64,000 nt of DNA. Origin: Saprolegnia diclina VS20 (Eukaryota; Oomycota; Saprolegniomycetes; Saprolegniales; Saprolegniaceae). The notes under the pieces are model-generated. The model worked only from the letters and a program-made list of their open reading frames with translations, had not been told where the DNA came from and searched no databases. Every line of letters starts with the position of its first letter. The first letter of the stretch is position 1. The stretch spans positions 384,986-448,985 of the forward strand of contig NW_008246081.1 in assembly GCF_000281045.1 (NCBI RefSeq), in the 5' to 3' direction. Positions 51,489 to 61,426 of this stretch are shown piece by piece. The position numbers were made by a program, and so were the translations under genes.

Positions 51489-54400
51489 ATGGCGACGACG
51501 GACTGGCGACTAACTCCGCAGAACGTGGTCACGACCGATGGCGCCTGCGACGGCGTCAAGTGGCCCGCGCTCGTCTTCGCTTCGTACCAGGCCGCCAACG
51601 AGTGGCTCATCGACATCGAGCACCTCCGGCGGCTCAAGCCAGCGACCGACGTCGAAGACCGCGTCGTCTTCTACTTTGGACGGACGAGCCTGGCGCCCAA
51701 CGACACTACACAGGTCGCGCTTTTACCGGCCAAGACGCTTGACGCGTCGCCGTGGTCGGCCGACGACAACTTGAGCGACGACCCCATGTACACACACGCT
51801 ATGGCCGTCGCAAGACAGTTTGCGGCCGCGCCCACGAAGCTCAAGGCGTGCGAGATTGTCTTCAACTCGTCGTTGGACAATGGCGTTGTGCCAGAGAGCC
51901 ACGGCCTCGTGTCGCCCGGCGTCCACATCGCCGACGACGAGCGCGAGTGGAGCCAGCTCTTCGAGTCGATTTGGGACATCCTCGAGGCCGACGGGTGGAG
52001 CCTCATCACGATTTCGGGCGACCTCATCTACGCCATGCCCGGCGTCGCGTTCAACAACTTTATGCCCGGCGTCACAGTCTACACGTCCAAGAAGGAGGCC
52101 TTCAAGAAGGCGCTCGACGAATATACGGCGGCCGAGCCGTCCGCTTCGACCGAGAGCCTCTGGAGCGTCATCTGGGACTACATGGAGACGCACAAGCAGT
52201 GGAAGTCGTTCAAGATGCGCAACAACGACGTCATGTACCACGTGCCCGGCATCAGCGTCATGGACCTTGTCCAGAACGTCAACTTTTTCATGAACAAAAA
52301 GGACGCCGTGCTCAAGTTTACGAGCGAGCGCAAGAGCTTGGTCAAGAAGCGCAAGTCGCCGGACGGCGTCGAAGACGTGCCCCTCGCCGCGCCGTCGCCG
52401 CCCGTCGTCGTTGCGGCCGAGGCAAGCGTGGTGGCGCCCAAGCCGACGACTACGTCGGCGCTCCAGCCCGTTGCCCGGACCAAAAAGACAAAGAAGCGCG
52501 CGTTGAACGAGACAAGCGACAAGGAGAACAGCGACGTCAACAGCCGGTCGTCGACCTCGCACCGCCGGCGCTTTGGCGACGCCGAGTTTCCGTTTGCGCG
52601 TCTCTACAGCGTCCTCAAGGAGTTTGGCTGGACGTACGTCGCCAGCACCTTTGGCTACAAGTACGTGGTGCCCGGGCGTGACGCCAAGGGCGTCGAAGGC
52701 GTCGACCACTTTCCCACCGAAGAGGCCGTCATCGAGTTTCTTCAGAACAAGGGCCTGCTCCACGCGATCCAAGCGCATCTGCGCGGTGGTCCGATGCCAA
52801 CGCTGGATTTCAATGCACCCACCGGTGTCCAGCCGCCGACAGCCAAGCCGGCAGCGACCAAGCCGGCAGTGACCAAGCCTGTCGAGCCCAAGCCCAAGAC
52901 TGTCAAGCCCACGAAGCAGCGCCTCTCGTTCTCGGGCGTTGAGAACACGCCTGTCGCAGCGCCGGACGCCAAGAAGAAGGCCAAGGCGGTGGTCATCTCG
53001 GCCGAAGACGACGACACGTCCCCGATCAAGACGACGGTCACCAAGAAGGCAGTTGGCAACACTGCCAAGCTCAAGAAGCCCAAGGCAGTTGAAGGTGAGG
53101 CGGCCAAGCCCAAGAAGGTGGCAGATACTGCCAAGCCCAAGAAGACAACCGAGGCAGATACTGCCAAGCCCAAGAAGACGGCGAGCCGCAAGCTGACCAT
53201 CTCGACCAAGGCGGCGGCCAAGGCCAAGGAGGTCTGTGCCGTGTCGCCGCCTCGCCGCGCAACGGGCTTCAAGTGCAGCTTTGGGCTTGTCTACCGCGTG
53301 CTGCAGAGCCGGGGCTACACGCACAAAACCGGTCCGATGGGCTATTCGTACTTTGCCCCCGGCAAGACCGAGGCCAACGGCGAGCTCAACGTCGACTACT
53401 GGCACAACGAAGTGGACCTCGAGCTCTTCCTCAAACGCACGGGCGAGTGGGCGCGCATCTCGCGCATCCTCGAGCGCTCCTACAACGGGTACTCGACGAC
53501 TGAGAGTTCGCCGGAAGGCACGGCGGCGGCGTCCGAGGCGGGCACGCCGGCGCCGACGTCGCCCGTCCCCCGCTTCAACATGCCGTTGACGGACGCCGCG
53601 GCCGCGTCCGGGCTCTTCTCGCCCGATCGGTGCAACGACGCCGACGACGAAGACATGGCCGTCGAGTCGTCGCCCGAAGCCAAAGCCGTAAAGCCGGTCC
53701 TTCTGCGCCAAAAGCCGCAGCCGAAGGTCAATGCCAAGAAGGCCGTACCGGTCAAGTCGTCGGTGACGATTCCTCCGTTCGAGATGAAGTTTGGTCGGCT
53801 CTTTAGCCTGCTCCAGAAGCGCGGGTGGCGCTACAAGAACGGCCTCCTCGGGTACGAGTACGCCGAGTACAAGGACCGGAAGGAGCTGCGCTCGTTCCAC
53901 TCAGAAGACGACCTGATCGCGTACCTCAAAGCGACTAAGCAGTACCCTGATCTCGAAAAGGAGCTCCAGAAGGAGCACCGGCGTCGGTACATCTACGAGT
54001 CGTCGACCGAGGGCGGGTCGGCCTCGGAGGCGCTGGTGCTGCCGTCGACGTCCGAGGACGAGACGGCGGATGCGACGTACTCGTTTGCCAACATTTGGCC
54101 CGTGCTCAAGGCGCGCGGGTGGACCGAGCGCAAGCCCAACACGATGGAGGACACGGCGTACACGTACTGCAACCCGCGCGGAAAGGTATACAACAAGTCG
54201 GGTGTGGTGACGTACGCCAAGCTCGTCAAGGTCCTCGACGACGCCAAGGAAGACGACGAGAGCGAGAACAGCGACTCGGACTCGTCCAGCGACGACGATG
54301 ACAGCGAGCCTAGTGAGGCAAGCGACCCCAGCGACGACGACGACGACGGCAAGCCGACGCAAGACGACGAGACGGAGACGGAGACGGAGGTCGTCATCCA

Positions 54401-55906
54401 CAAGACGCCGTCGACCAAGGCCATTGTGTTTGACACGCAGACGCCTGTGCTCCTAGACGTCGCGTCGTCGAGCGAAGAGGAGAAGACGCCAACGACGACG
54501 TCGACACCAACGCTGACGTGGCAGCCGCCGGCTGACGAGGCGACGCAGGTGCTTACGTCGCCAGTCTCGTCGCCAGCCAAGAGTGCCGCGTCGTCGCCAG
54601 CCAAGAGCGCTGCGTCATCGCCGGCCAAGAGTGTGGGCTCGCCCGAGAAGGGCCCGTCGCTCGTGGAGCAAGAAGTGTCGCGTGTGCTCGAAAACCTCAG
54701 CCTCGCGCACCGCCCGGACGCGATGCCGCACCGCGCCAAGCAGCAAAAGATGCTCCACGACTTTGTCCGCCGCTGCGTGCATCAAAAGCAACGCGGCAGC
54801 GCGTACGTCTCGGGCACGCCGGGCACAGGCAAGACCGCGCTCCTCCGCATCATGCAGGAGCAGATCACAAAGGAGTGGTCGAGTGCGCACCAGGCGACGC
54901 CGCTCTCTGTCCTCAACCTCAACGCGATGGCGCTCAGCGACAGCAACGGCGTCTTTACGACGATCGCGCGCAAGATGACCAAGCGGTCGTTCACGTCCAC
55001 GGCGGACGCCATTGCCGCTCTCGAGATCGCGTTCCAGAGCACCACCGAGACGACGTACGCTCTTTTCTATCAATCTATCAGTGTATCAACCGTGTCTCAC
55101 ATCGGTGTAGGTTGCTGATCCTCGACGAAATCGACGTGTTGCTCAACGGCAAGGGCGAGAGCGACCTCTACCGTCTCTTTGAGTGGGCGCACCGCCCGTC
55201 GTCGTCGCTCATTTTCATTGGCATCGCCAACTCGATCGACCTCACCAACAAGTACATTCCGTATCTGCGCACGCGGTTGTGCATCCCGGTGGTCGTCATG
55301 TTCCGGCCGTACGACTACGACGCGATCCACAGCATCCTCGAGGCGCGCATCGTGCGCGACAGCCTCTTGCCCAAGGCGCTCTTTGAACCCGTCGCGCTCT
55401 CATTCCTCGCGCGCAAGATTGCGCAGCTCAACGGCGACATTCGCACGGCGTTTGACATTTGCCGGCGCGTCCTCAACCAAAAGGCCGAGAAGGAGAGTAC
55501 GGGCAAGAGCTTTGCGGTCTCGCTCATGGAGATGTCGGCGACGCTCAAGCTTGTGGTCGACTTCCAAGGCTCCAAAGTGCTACAGACGCTGCCGCGCAAC
55601 ACGCAGTTCATCGTGTACGCGACGACCAAGATGCACCCGCGCGTCGCCAACGTCTACTCGATCCACGAGACGTACGACAAGTTTTGCGAACTGAGTCGAT
55701 TGGCCGGCACGTCGGCGGCGTCGATCATGACGCTGCGCGAGTTTTACACGCAGCTTGATACGCTGTCGTCGCAGAACCTGCTGACGCTCAACGTCAAGAA
55801 GGAGTCGTTCCGGCTCTTCATGACGAAAGAAGAAAACGAAAAGAGCTTGGGCGTCGACCCGTACTTCAAGGCGCTTCTGCGGACGTCGTCGTCCATGTCT
55901 CCGTAG
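51489..55906 (+). CDS. CDC6: CDC6 replication licensing ATPase with six N-terminal GW/PG repeats
   Basis: Two exons: 51489-55054 and 55111-55906, 1453 residues, roughly two to three times a usual CDC6. The C-terminal 370 residues are the ORC1/CDC6 AAA+ module: Walker A SGTPGTGKTALL near 1108, Walker B LLILDEIDVLL just after the intron, LYRLFEWAHRPSSSLIFIG, sensor-1 GIANSIDLT, and a winged helix near the end. IGIANSIDLTNKYIPYL favours CDC6 over ORC1. CDC6 loads MCM helicases at origins. The N-terminal 930 residues hold six degenerate repeats of about 55-65 residues (about 153-212, 223-283, 367-425, 596-655, 764-820, 862-922). Typical form: LYSVLKEFGWTY..GYKYVVPG....DHFPTEEAVIEFL. Spacers are Lys/Pro/Ala-rich (AKPKKTA) and then acidic. 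No BAH or PHD domain is present. Confidence 0.88.
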
Positions 55907-56271
55907 TCGTCATGTGTCTTTGGACCTTAGTAGACCCTCTTATTTTATCCCTTTGACATCGATACGATGCTGTGCTCTCTGCCACATCCCAGGGCTAGGG
56001 ATACCGACGACCGACGTCAGCTCCGCAAGCGTATTGAGCCCTTGGTTCATGCTTCTTGCACTGATGGAGTGTCGCTGGTTGACCGACTCGTCACGGACGA
56101 GAGGCGTCATTCGACTAGGGCAGGAACGGCGCAGCATGACGCGACCGTTGGCGTCCTCGGACCTTGTGTCCAGAGCTACTGCGTGTACCGGAAGCTCGAG
56201 GCGAGGATGAGAGATGCAGACGTGCATGTTGAGGTTAAATAGCAAGGCGCTCCCAATGGCGCATAGATAGG
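55907..56271. other. Convergent gap between CDC6 and the ankyrin gene
   Basis: Contains both 3' ends. A minus-strand frame continues here in register with other shadows but shows no ankyrin consensus. Nothing supportable. Confidence 0.4.
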
Positions 56272-57576
56272 TTAGATCGAGTGCACGCGCTGCGTGTGGC
56301 GCATGACGTCGTAGTAGACAAACGAGGATGACCGGCCGTCGTCGATCGGCGTGTCGAGCGCGCGTTCGAGGAGCGTGACGACCGTCTCGTGGCCGAGCTG
56401 GCACGCCTTCATGAGGCTTGTTTCGCCGCGGGCGTTCTCGCGGCTGACGTCGGCGCCCTTTCGCAAAAGATACGCGACCATGGGCCCGTGGCCGTGCATG
56501 CTGGCAATGTGCAGCGGCGTGTCGCCGATCGCGCTCTGTCCGTTGACGTCGGCGCCCGCATGCACGAGCAGCCGCGCGATCGTAAAGTGGTTTTCCTGCA
56601 CGGCCACGTGCAGCGCAGAGTCGCCGTTCGGTCCTGTCGCGCCGCGGACGCTGGCCGACGCCCGGACAAGCGCCTCGACAAACGGAAGCGCGCCCGTTGC
56701 TGCGCAGATGTAGAGCGGCGCGACGCCGATCGCGTTCCGGGCGTTGACGTCGACGCCGAGGAGGAGGAGGTACTTGAGGACGTCGAGCTGCTGCATGCGG
56801 CACGCCGTGTGCACGAGCGTGTCGCCCACAGCGTACGCGTCGCCGCGGTAGTCGACGACGAGGCCAGGGCCACAATCGGCGACAAAGCGCTGGACGCTCG
56901 CAACGTCGCCGGTCGAGACGCAGTGGTGCAGAAACTGGCTGCGCGTGCTAGAATTGGCCGTTGCGAGCAGTAACCGCTGCATCTCGACATCGTCGCGGGC
57001 GGCCATGAGCGCTGGGAGCCGGGATACCTGTGGATGGGACGCGAGGAGCTGGGTTACGAGGGCAGTGTTGCCGATGCTACTGGCCTGCGCCAGCACCGCG
57101 TCGTCGACGGCCGCGCCGTGGGCCAAGAGGATGTCGATTATTGCCGTTGCGCGCTTGGTGATGGCCAACACGAGCGCGCTCTCGTTGGGCGAGTGGCACT
57201 TGTTGGGCAAGGCGCCGGCGCGCAAGAGCACAGCGGATATCGCCTCGTCGGCCGCGAGCACGGCCATCTGCAAAAGCGTGAGGCCGCACACAGTCGATCG
57301 GTCGGGCGGTGGCAGCTGCGCGAGGGGGCACGTGCGCGGCGCCCGGCGCATGCAGAAGGGCGAGACGCAAACTTTGTGTTTGCTGCTGCACACGACCGTG
57401 TGGTTGACAGTGCAGGCGTGGATCGCAATGTGCGCCTCGACAACGTTCGGGTCGCCGGCGAGCACGAGGTGCGCGAGGTCGCGGCAGCACTGGCGGTCGG
57501 CCGAGCACGTGCGCGGGCGCATGCGGGGCTCGGACACGGCCGGCGTGTACCACGCGCAAGAACCGAAGATCGACAT
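56272..57576 (-). CDS. Ankyrin-repeat protein
   Basis: 434 residues, one exon. The first 100 residues are Cys-rich (about twelve Cys, including CSADRQCC and CSSKHKVC) and may bind zinc. Then come about nine ankyrin repeats. The C-terminal four are close to consensus: GDTLVHTACRMQQLDVLKYL, GVAPLYICAATGALPFVEAL, DSALHVAVQENHFTIARLL and GDTPLHIASMHGHGPMVAYL, each followed by an (H/L)(A)GADVN-type turn. It ends in a short tail after GETSLMKACQLGHETVVTLL. Ankyrin arrays bind protein partners; no catalytic domain is fused, so function is unknown. It is convergent with CDC6. Confidence 0.85.
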   Translation of the reverse strand: MSIFGSCAWYTPAVSEPRMRPRTCSADRQCCRDLAHLVLAGDPNVVEAHIAIHACTVNHTVVCSSKHKVCVSPFCMRRAPRTCPLAQLPPPDRSTVCGLTLLQMAVLAADEAISAVLLRAGALPNKCHSPNESALVLAITKRATAIIDILLAHGAAVDDAVLAQASSIGNTALVTQLLASHPQVSRLPALMAARDDVEMQRLLLATANSSTRSQFLHHCVSTGDVASVQRFVADCGPGLVVDYRGDAYAVGDTLVHTACRMQQLDVLKYLLLLGVDVNARNAIGVAPLYICAATGALPFVEALVRASASVRGATGPNGDSALHVAVQENHFTIARLLVHAGADVNGQSAIGDTPLHIASMHGHGPMVAYLLRKGADVSRENARGETSLMKACQLGHETVVTLLERALDTPIDDGRSSSFVYYDVMRHTQRVHSI

Positions 57577-57692
57577 GATGCGTGGTGGGAGGCGACTTAG
57601 TCAATGAGCACCCGTCGGCGCGAGGTGTGCTGGACTCAGCGCTTGCCATCTGCGCGTTCCAGCACATGTGTCACTGACCACTCGCGCGAGAT

Positions 57693-58074
57693 ATGGCCGA
57701 AACGACCACCGCCCGAAGGAAGCAGCCCAACCAACTTGAAGAAGAAGAAGTAGGAGAAGGCAACGGCGTCGATCCAGTCAATGACGTATTGCATCATCAT
57801 CAACCACCGCCACGAGTGCGACGAAGAAGCCACAGCACCGTGTCCGCTTCGACCACACTTCCGCATGAAGAAGCCATGTCCTCCATCATCATCATCTTCA
57901 TCATCAACATCATGGGCACTCCACGAGCAAGCTGCTATTGCTGCGCAGCGAATCGTTTCGATCCGTAGCGACCAACCGACATATCACCATGGTCGGCCAT
58001 TGCAAGCACGTGTGGCTTCTAGGCGGCGGAGCTCAAAGAGCCGATGGCAACCGGTGGTGGTGGCGACGCGGTAG
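57693..58074 (+). CDS. Low-confidence two-exon candidate, His/Ser-rich
   Basis: Exons 57693-57749 and 57778-58074, 117 residues. Starts MAETTTARRKQPNQLEEEE; exon 2 begins SMTYCIIINHRHECDEEAT and has a long Ser run. The intron is only 28 bases, shorter than others here, which weakens the model. No family recognised. The region from 58075 to 58674 shows nothing supportable apart from CCAAT-type boxes (gccattggcc at 58551-58560, accaatggcc at 58571-58580) upstream of bL33. Confidence 0.25.
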
Positions 58075-58674
58075 TACACAGTACGTACCTCGCGTCGGTT
58101 GCGGCGTTGGTTCCTCGCTTGACGGATGGATCCAGCTTCTACATGCGTCGTCTTGCGACCAGGATTACTTGATGGTAACCATGCTACATGACATCCGTGT
58201 TTGGTAGCAATGGAAGCTCGTCGAAAATGAGGCAAGTACGTATACGCAGCCTCGCCACGTCGCCCCATATCTCTCTCTTTTCTGCGGTGTGGAGACACGC
58301 AGCTGCACATGACAAGGTTGTCATGCGACTAAAGGCGTGGGGTTGACCGACATCTGCATGGAGCAAAACCCTTCTTCTTTCGGTGGAATCATTAGACAGA
58401 GATGCATAACACGTATCGCAACGGAGACGACTGCAACGTCCCATTGTCAGGGCGATAGAGACGTGCGTTGGTGGTTGCATGTGGGCAGCAGCGGCCATCT
58501 TGACGTAGAAGAATGGAGCAAGCGCGCTGCCTGGCGCTATTTCCGCCAAAGGCCATTGGCCACTTTTTGCACCAATGGCCAACGTTTCATAATCGGATTT
58601 TCATCCAATGGAAGCGACGTATTTTCGGTGGTCGACTCGCCTTTGATCATCCATCAAAAAGTCGAGACGGAACG

Positions 58675-59003
58675 ATGGCCAAGGTAGATGGCGGCGCTGG
58701 AAGAAGGTCGACGGTCGATGCTCATGCACATACGATAGGGTAAGGCCAAGTCGGTCATCATCAAGCTGCTCAGCGCGGCCAACACTGGGTACGATGCCAT
58801 GGACATGGAGAAGCGGCGCTAACCTGACGCGTAGCTTCTTCTACACGACGCGCAAGAACCCGCGCAACATGCAAAAGAAGTTGGCCCTTCGCAAGGTAAT
58901 AGCTTGCACGAGGATCCTGCTGCGTTCTCACGAATCGACGTAGTACGACCCCGTTGTCCGGCAGCACGTCTTGTTCAACGAGGCCAAGATCAAGAAGGGT
59001 TAA
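58675..59003 (+). CDS. Ribosomal protein bL33 (mitochondrial)
   Basis: Hidden gene in four tiny exons: 58675-58683 (9 bases), 58739-58788, 58835-58895, 58944-59003, total 59 residues. The large-subunit protein bL33 sits near the E site of bacterial-type ribosomes. The spliced product begins MAKGKAKSVIIKLLSAANTG, runs through FFYTTRKNPRNMQKKLALRK and ends YDPVVRQHVLFNEAKIKKG. Bacterial RpmG has the same layout (SAGTGHFYTT, KKFDPVVRQHV, EAKIK), so identification is firm. With no plastid evidence, a mitochondrial ribosome role is inferred, although no separate presequence is visible. The acceptor at 58738 (cgatag) was preferred over a later one because it gives MAKGKAK; both keep the frame. Confidence 0.88.
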
Positions 59004-59670
59004 ACAGCATGAACACACAAGTAGATCGAGTAGAGAAGAAGCATGGTAACTCGCCAACAATGAGCGCGCTCCCTGCTGCGTGGGTGTCTTCTTTGGTCTC
59101 TCTGACCTGCAGGCCCATCGCCTCGTACGATAAGATTCCGCCACGCACATCCTCTGCGTCATCATCCCGTACGGGCCGTGACGCACCTGCCGCGTGCACC
59201 TAGCTACCGGAGGGCACCCAGTTCCAATGATGCCATGATCTAAGCCCTTCGTCCATGCGCTGGCAGTCGGCGGAGCTTCGCCTTCCGGGCGCATCATTAT
59301 CATAGAATCCTAGTCGTTGTCGCTGTCTTTGCTGCTTGGCGACGTGGGCATAATATGTGGCAGAATCGACGACCTTAAAAGTGGCATCCCGCGTAAAGTC
59401 CAGTTGTTTATGGTCCGCGAGCTCTCTGGCGCGTCCCTGCGACGCTTCTAAAGCTGGCTCACACCACCTGCGTATGGTTGGCCTGTATCCCCTTGAGAGA
59501 CCATCGTGTACATGCGCTCCTTTCCCGTCTTGTCGCGTCCACCACTGGCTTGGTTTCCCCAATAAAGTTCACTTTGCTCTTAAGTTCGGCGTCACCATGC
59601 CTAATCAGATTAATTGTGGCGTTGCAATACGCCAAGCCGCGACCGCGACAGTCCACCTTCCTATAGCACC
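59004..59670. other. Gap with scattered coding-like minus-strand stretches
   Basis: On the minus strand, stretches such as LKSKVNFIGETKPVVDAT and TRDATFKVVDSATYYAHVA look coding-like but lie in different frames with stops between. Could be a decayed gene or element fragment. No call made. Confidence 0.25.
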
Positions 59671-60388
59671 ATGCGCACGCGCCTCCACAACCTCCAGCGT
59701 CCGCTCAAGGCAATACGCTGCGCCGCCAAGGCCAAAGCGGCGGCGTCCGCCAAGCAAGCCGAGGCCCAGGCCTGCGAGCGCCTCCAGGCCACGAAGAACG
59801 CGCTGGTACCGGCCCTTGCCGCCCGAGCCCGTTGACAAGTCTCGTAGATGATGCGCTTCACCAACGAAAACTCGTATCTGAACTGGGCGCGTAATGGCGT
59901 GCTCTCGTCTGGCGTCGGCGTGGCCATGTATGCCCAAGAGCACCACCGCGGCGCGCACCTGAGCGGCGCCGGTACGCTCGGCGACCACCGACCCACGAAT
60001 GTCACCTCTGTCCGTAGGGCTCTTGCTGCTTGGCTTTGGCTACATTGGTGTCGGGTCGCTCAAGTACATTCACTACGTGCTCCGGTACCGCACGCTCATG
60101 GAGATGACGTGGCCGAGTGTCATTGCTACGTGCTCCCATGCGTCGATCGCGCTCGGGATTTGGCTCACGGCGACGGCGTCGTTCCTGGTAGGATGGTGCT
60201 TCGACTACAACGTCCCTCATGGCTTGTCGTCGTAGGAGTCGATTCCGCTGGACGTGGATGTCCTGCTGCTGGAAGAGCCTTTCATTTCGTACTTGCCCAA
60301 TCGCATTGCCCAAGGCTTGATCGAGACGTACAATCTACACCAAGACTTATACGACGACGACGCGGTCGTGCGGCCGGGCTCGCATTAG
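59671..60388 (+). CDS. DUF202-like membrane protein, probably mitochondrial
   Basis: Four exons: 59671-59805, 59848-59971, 60018-60187, 60236-60388 (193 residues), seen only after splicing. The N-terminus MRTRLHNLQRPLKAIRCAAK is basic and lacks acidic residues, like a mitochondrial presequence, followed by an Ala-rich helix. The core fits DUF202/YidH: NENSYLNWARNGVLSSGVGV (compare the family's NERTFLAWLRTxLAL), then hydrophobic helices around GLLLLGFGYIGVGSLKYIHY and ATCSHASIALGIWLTATAS. The C-terminal 45 residues are acidic (ETYNLHQDLYDDDAVVRPG). DUF202 proteins are small inner-membrane proteins of unknown function. Junction phases all agree, and the stop at 60386-60388 closes the frame. Confidence 0.7.
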
Positions 60389-60555
60389 CCGACGCCTTGT
60401 CTCTAGTACCGCATCGTCTAACCACCTCTATCTACGCGTGGTGCCAATATACAAAAGTTTGCTCCTTCTTCGGCAGCAAGAGCGTCGCATCTACGGGCTT
60501 CACGCCGAACAGTCATGTTCCATCGAGTTATGCTTGCCGAGGCGCGCGACGACGC

Positions 60556-61091
60556 TTAGTTCGTGGCGTCAAAGTCAGGGTTGCGACGCACGGTGACGCC
60601 GTCCCACGTGATGTTGATGGGCTCGTAGTCGCGTTCCGGAAAGCGAGCATCGACGATGGGCGCCGCCAATAAGATATCGCTTTCGGGCGAGCGCGGCAGC
60701 GACGCGCCGTGGTCGACGAGGTCCTTCAAGATGCGCGTAATCTCATCGGGCGTCTTGTCGTCCAAGAACACTTGCTTCTCCTTGCCCCAGTCTACAGCCC
60801 ATCTTAGCCATGCTGATTGCTCCACGGCGGCGCGTACCGTAGCGAGCGTACACGAACGGCTTGAGCTCCTCGGCCTCACGGTACACAAAGGGCGTGCGCG
60901 GGTTGAGCATCTTGAGCTCGTTGTAGTTTCGTCGGAAGAAGGAGCTAGACGACGCAGGTGGATGAGCGAGGTAGCGTGTCATGGCCCACGCAGCGGCGAG
61001 CTTACCGGAGGCCGCTGCTGCTCTCCGAGGTCGAGCAGGCCACGAAGCGCAGTTCCTGGACGTTGCGGGAGATTTGGGCGCGCCAGCTCAT
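60556..61091 (-). CDS. NDUFA2: Complex I subunit NDUFA2 (B8)
   Basis: Three exons: 61006-61091, 60838-60944, 60556-60791 (142 residues). Thioredoxin-fold accessory subunit on the matrix arm of mitochondrial complex I. The product begins MSWRAQISRNVQELRFVACS, then SGLRSFFRRNYNELKMLNPR, TPFVYREAEELKPFVYARY, and ITRILKDLVDHG. This matches the human pattern ([45 protein letters not shown]). Human NDUFA2 is 99 residues; here a 45-residue C-terminal extension is added (ILLAAPIVDARFPERDYEP ...). Introns are 47-61 bases. A TTATCCGG half-site lies about 95 bases upstream. Confidence 0.85.
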
Positions 61092-61426
61092 CTTGCTGCC
61101 GTCTTCGTCGTCGGTAATTTGGCACTTCCCAACGCCACAAAGCCCCGACCAATCGCAGGTCATACGGATAACGCACACCCATTATCCGGAAAAGGCGGCC
61201 GCGATCTTGAAAGGCCGCGACCAGACCATTATACAGTAAAGGGCGATGGCGATGCATCTTGGCCTGCAGCTGCGCGCAATGGCGCCATGCTTGACTGCCT
61301 CCATGTGGTCGGCGCCGTGGCTACCGGCGGTCGATCATGCTCCGAGCCGCCCGCCCTCGTCGCCCAAGCAGGCTCTTTCTGGCGATACCGAACGCTTGCA
61401 TCAACATGCGACTACGATCTTGAAAC
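61092..61426. promoter_or_regulatory. NDUFA2 promoter and S28 3' region
   Basis: Contains CCAATCGC (61150-61157), an ACGGATAA (61165-61172) and TTATCCGG (61183-61190) pair upstream of NDUFA2. No exon found. Confidence 0.35.

Noticed and set aside
51723-53900. 725-codon minus-strand frame
   Set aside because: Antisense of the CDC6 repeat region. Its Arg/Gly/Leu-rich low complexity mirrors Lys/Pro/Ala codons on the true strand.
55940-56875. 311-codon minus-strand frame overlapping the ankyrin gene
   Set aside because: Off-frame shadow of the ankyrin gene with Arg/Ala-rich composition; no consensus repeats.
59200-59562. 120-codon minus-strand frame suspected of being a retroelement fragment
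   Set aside because: Coding-like stretches exist but in different frames, and no integrase, RT or transposase motif is recognisable.
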